DNA from: Desulfobacterales bacterium
Lineage (GTDB): Bacteria > Desulfobacterota > Desulfobacteria > Desulfobacterales > Desulfosalsimonadaceae
Length of the DNA: 6,906 bases
Assembly: GCA_029933295.1 (NCBI GenBank)
Contig: JAOZOL010000131.1
Location: forward strand, 1 to 6,906
Reading direction: 5' to 3'
Shown here: piece after piece, positions 5,680 to 6,906 of the stretch
How positions within the stretch are numbered: the stretch's first letter is position 1
Layout of the letters: each line of letters opens with the position of its first letter
Notes under the pieces: model-generated
What the model was told of the DNA's origin: nothing
What the model saw: the letters and a program-made list of their open reading frames with translations, nothing else
Databases searched by the model: none
Program-made: the position numbers and the translations under genes

Positions 5680-6906
5680 GGTAAATTACGGATAGTTTGC
5701 TGGTAAAAGTTTTCCTTGTCAATATACATTCGTTGATCTGCCCGTTTCATCACTTTTTCAGGGGCTGTTTCATCCGATCCTGCCAGACCGATACTGATTC
5801 GAATGGGAACCTTCATCGCTTCATGTCCGCTGTGCCGGCAGATAAGCGTCAGATTTTTTTCCTTTTGCCGGATTCTGTTTTGTACGGTTAATGTCTGATT
5901 GCTGTCCGTCGCGGGTAACAGAATGATAAACTCATCACCACCCATGCGGGATAAAGTATCTGTTTCCCGACATACGGATGCTAACATATCCGCCACAGTT
6001 TTAATCATTTCGTCCCCTTTGGCATGGCCGAAATTATCATTTATCCGTTTCAGCCCATTGATGTCTATGATCAGCAGGGAAAAGTGAATATCAGGAAACA
6101 TGCTTGAATTTTTTATGGTTTTTTTCAGTTCCTGATCAAAGAATGAGCGGTTTGCGACGCCTGTCAGTCCGTCTGTATTGGCGATGGTTTCCAGCTTCCG
6201 CATTAAAAATTTATTATGCGCAGCGGCAGACACCTGTGCCAGAAATATGGATATAACCTTATTCGTGGTTTGATCCAGGCGGGGGCCTTTAATGATAATT
6301 TTTCCGATAACACGATTATCCCGTATCTGCATGGGTAAAACGGTCCAAAAAGGGACTTGATTGTCCTTTGTGATGTCCGGCGGGTGTTTTTTCTTGTTTA
6401 AGATCTGATTCATATCGATTCGATCAATGGCCTGACGGTGCTTTAAGATAATTTTTTGTTCGTTTGCAGATATGCCGATAAATGCACCGCTCTCAAGAAT
6501 TTCCGGCCGTTTGCCCTCATGTATAATACCGAATCCAAGGCGGGGGAACAAAAAATGGAGCTGGTTTAAGGTAAATTCAAACAGATCATTTAGCTCATCT
6601 ATTTCATGGATATGCGTACTGGTTTCAAACAAAGAAAGAAAGATATGATTCTGCTTTTTTATCACTGTATTGTTTTTAGAGATTTTTTCATTTCTTTGCT
6701 TAATATCTTCCAGTGCGGTATATAAATCTTCGGTCCGTTTTTCCACCTGGTACTCAAGTCCTTCAAGTACCTTTGCGTTTTCAATAAACGGCCCCAGGAT
6801 GACTCCTAAATTTTTTAAGATCTCTTTTTCCGGTTTTGAGTAGGACCTGTCATTTATTTTATTCCCTATCATCAGAATGCTGATAAGCCGGAATTGTGAA
6901 AAAATC
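5676..6906 (-). CDS. GAF–GAF–GGDEF probable diguanylate cyclase, 5' end beyond window
   Basis: Only the C-terminal 410 or so residues are present. The ATG at 6872 is probably internal: the frame stays open to the window edge, and the eleven codons before it read IFSQFRLISIL, joining MIGNK and KILLN-like spacing to form the end of a GAF domain (then SYSKPEKEILKNL, IENA). Numbering from that Met, a coiled segment runs about 35–75, a second GAF-like domain about 76–222, and the GGDEF domain about 228–395. The cyclase domain shows DGLTGVANR (234–242), DINGLKRINDNFGH (270–283) and an intact GGDEF signature (311–315). RETD at 302–305, five residues before the signature region, fits the RxxD inhibitory site, so product feedback is expected. 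The likely reaction is two GTP to cyclic di-GMP. No membrane segment is visible in the part seen. It is the upstream gene of a two-gene unit with the NifA-like activator. A degenerate end (RMYIDKENFYQQ) differs slightly from the usual K-x-x-G-R-N close. Confidence 0.9.
   Translation of the reverse strand, partial: IFSQFRLISILMIGNKINDRSYSKPEKEILKNLGVILGPFIENAKVLEGLEYQVEKRTEDLYTALEDIKQRNEKISKNNTVIKKQNHIFLSLFETSTHIHEIDELNDLFEFTLNQLHFLFPRLGFGIIHEGKRPEILESGAFIGISANEQKIILKHRQAIDRIDMNQILNKKKHPPDITKDNQVPFWTVLPMQIRDNRVIGKIIIKGPRLDQTTNKVISIFLAQVSAAAHNKFLMRKLETIANTDGLTGVANRSFFDQELKKTIKNSSMFPDIHFSLLIIDINGLKRINDNFGHAKGDEMIKTVADMLASVCRETDTLSRMGGDEFIILLPATDSNQTLTVQNRIRQKEKNLTLICRHSGHEAMKVPIRISIGLAGSDETAPEKVMKRADQRMYIDKENFYQQTIRNLP

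Overview
This window looks like chromosomal sequence from a moderate-to-low-GC member of the Desulfobacterota, most likely the Desulfobacterales. The assignment rests on protein character: a zinc-ribbon plus PilZ protein, and a GAF–AAA+–Fis activator whose wording resembles deltaproteobacterial NifA-type regulators. No rRNA, tRNA, phage or CRISPR sequence is visible, so the placement is inferred and not proven.

Layout from left to right. Positions 1–104 are a short leader holding a five-copy 7-bp tandem repeat just before glnE. glnE (105–3008, +) encodes the two-headed glutamine synthetase adenylyltransferase/adenylyl-removing enzyme, with both catalytic centres intact. It converges on a small zinc-ribbon/PilZ gene (3162–3644, −). 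The 153-bp gap between them is almost filled by one long imperfect palindrome (3020–3162), bracketed by an imperfect 11-bp direct repeat; its right end contains the first base of the pilZ stop codon. An AT-rich divergent region (3645–3816) follows, then glnB (3817–4155, +), a canonical PII protein with the uridylylation-site tyrosine. glnB meets a leftward two-gene unit stop codon to stop codon with no spacer. That unit is a NifA-like sigma-54 activator (4156–5679, −) preceded by a GGDEF protein (5676–6906, −), joined by a 4-bp ATGA overlap. The GGDEF gene is cut by the right edge: its frame stays open to the last base and reads as the end of a GAF domain.

Two themes meet here. GlnB and GlnE belong to one nitrogen-status circuit: in known systems the PII modification state decides which way GlnE modifies glutamine synthetase. 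The NifA-like activator fits that theme. The second theme is cyclic di-GMP: a probable diguanylate cyclase with an intact inhibitory site, and a PilZ protein with both ligand-binding motifs. Translational coupling of the cyclase to the activator suggests the two act in one pathway, but a direct link between c-di-GMP and nitrogen control is inference. I see no clear evidence of a wholly new system; the palindromic element, the heptamer array and the gene pairing are the points worth following.
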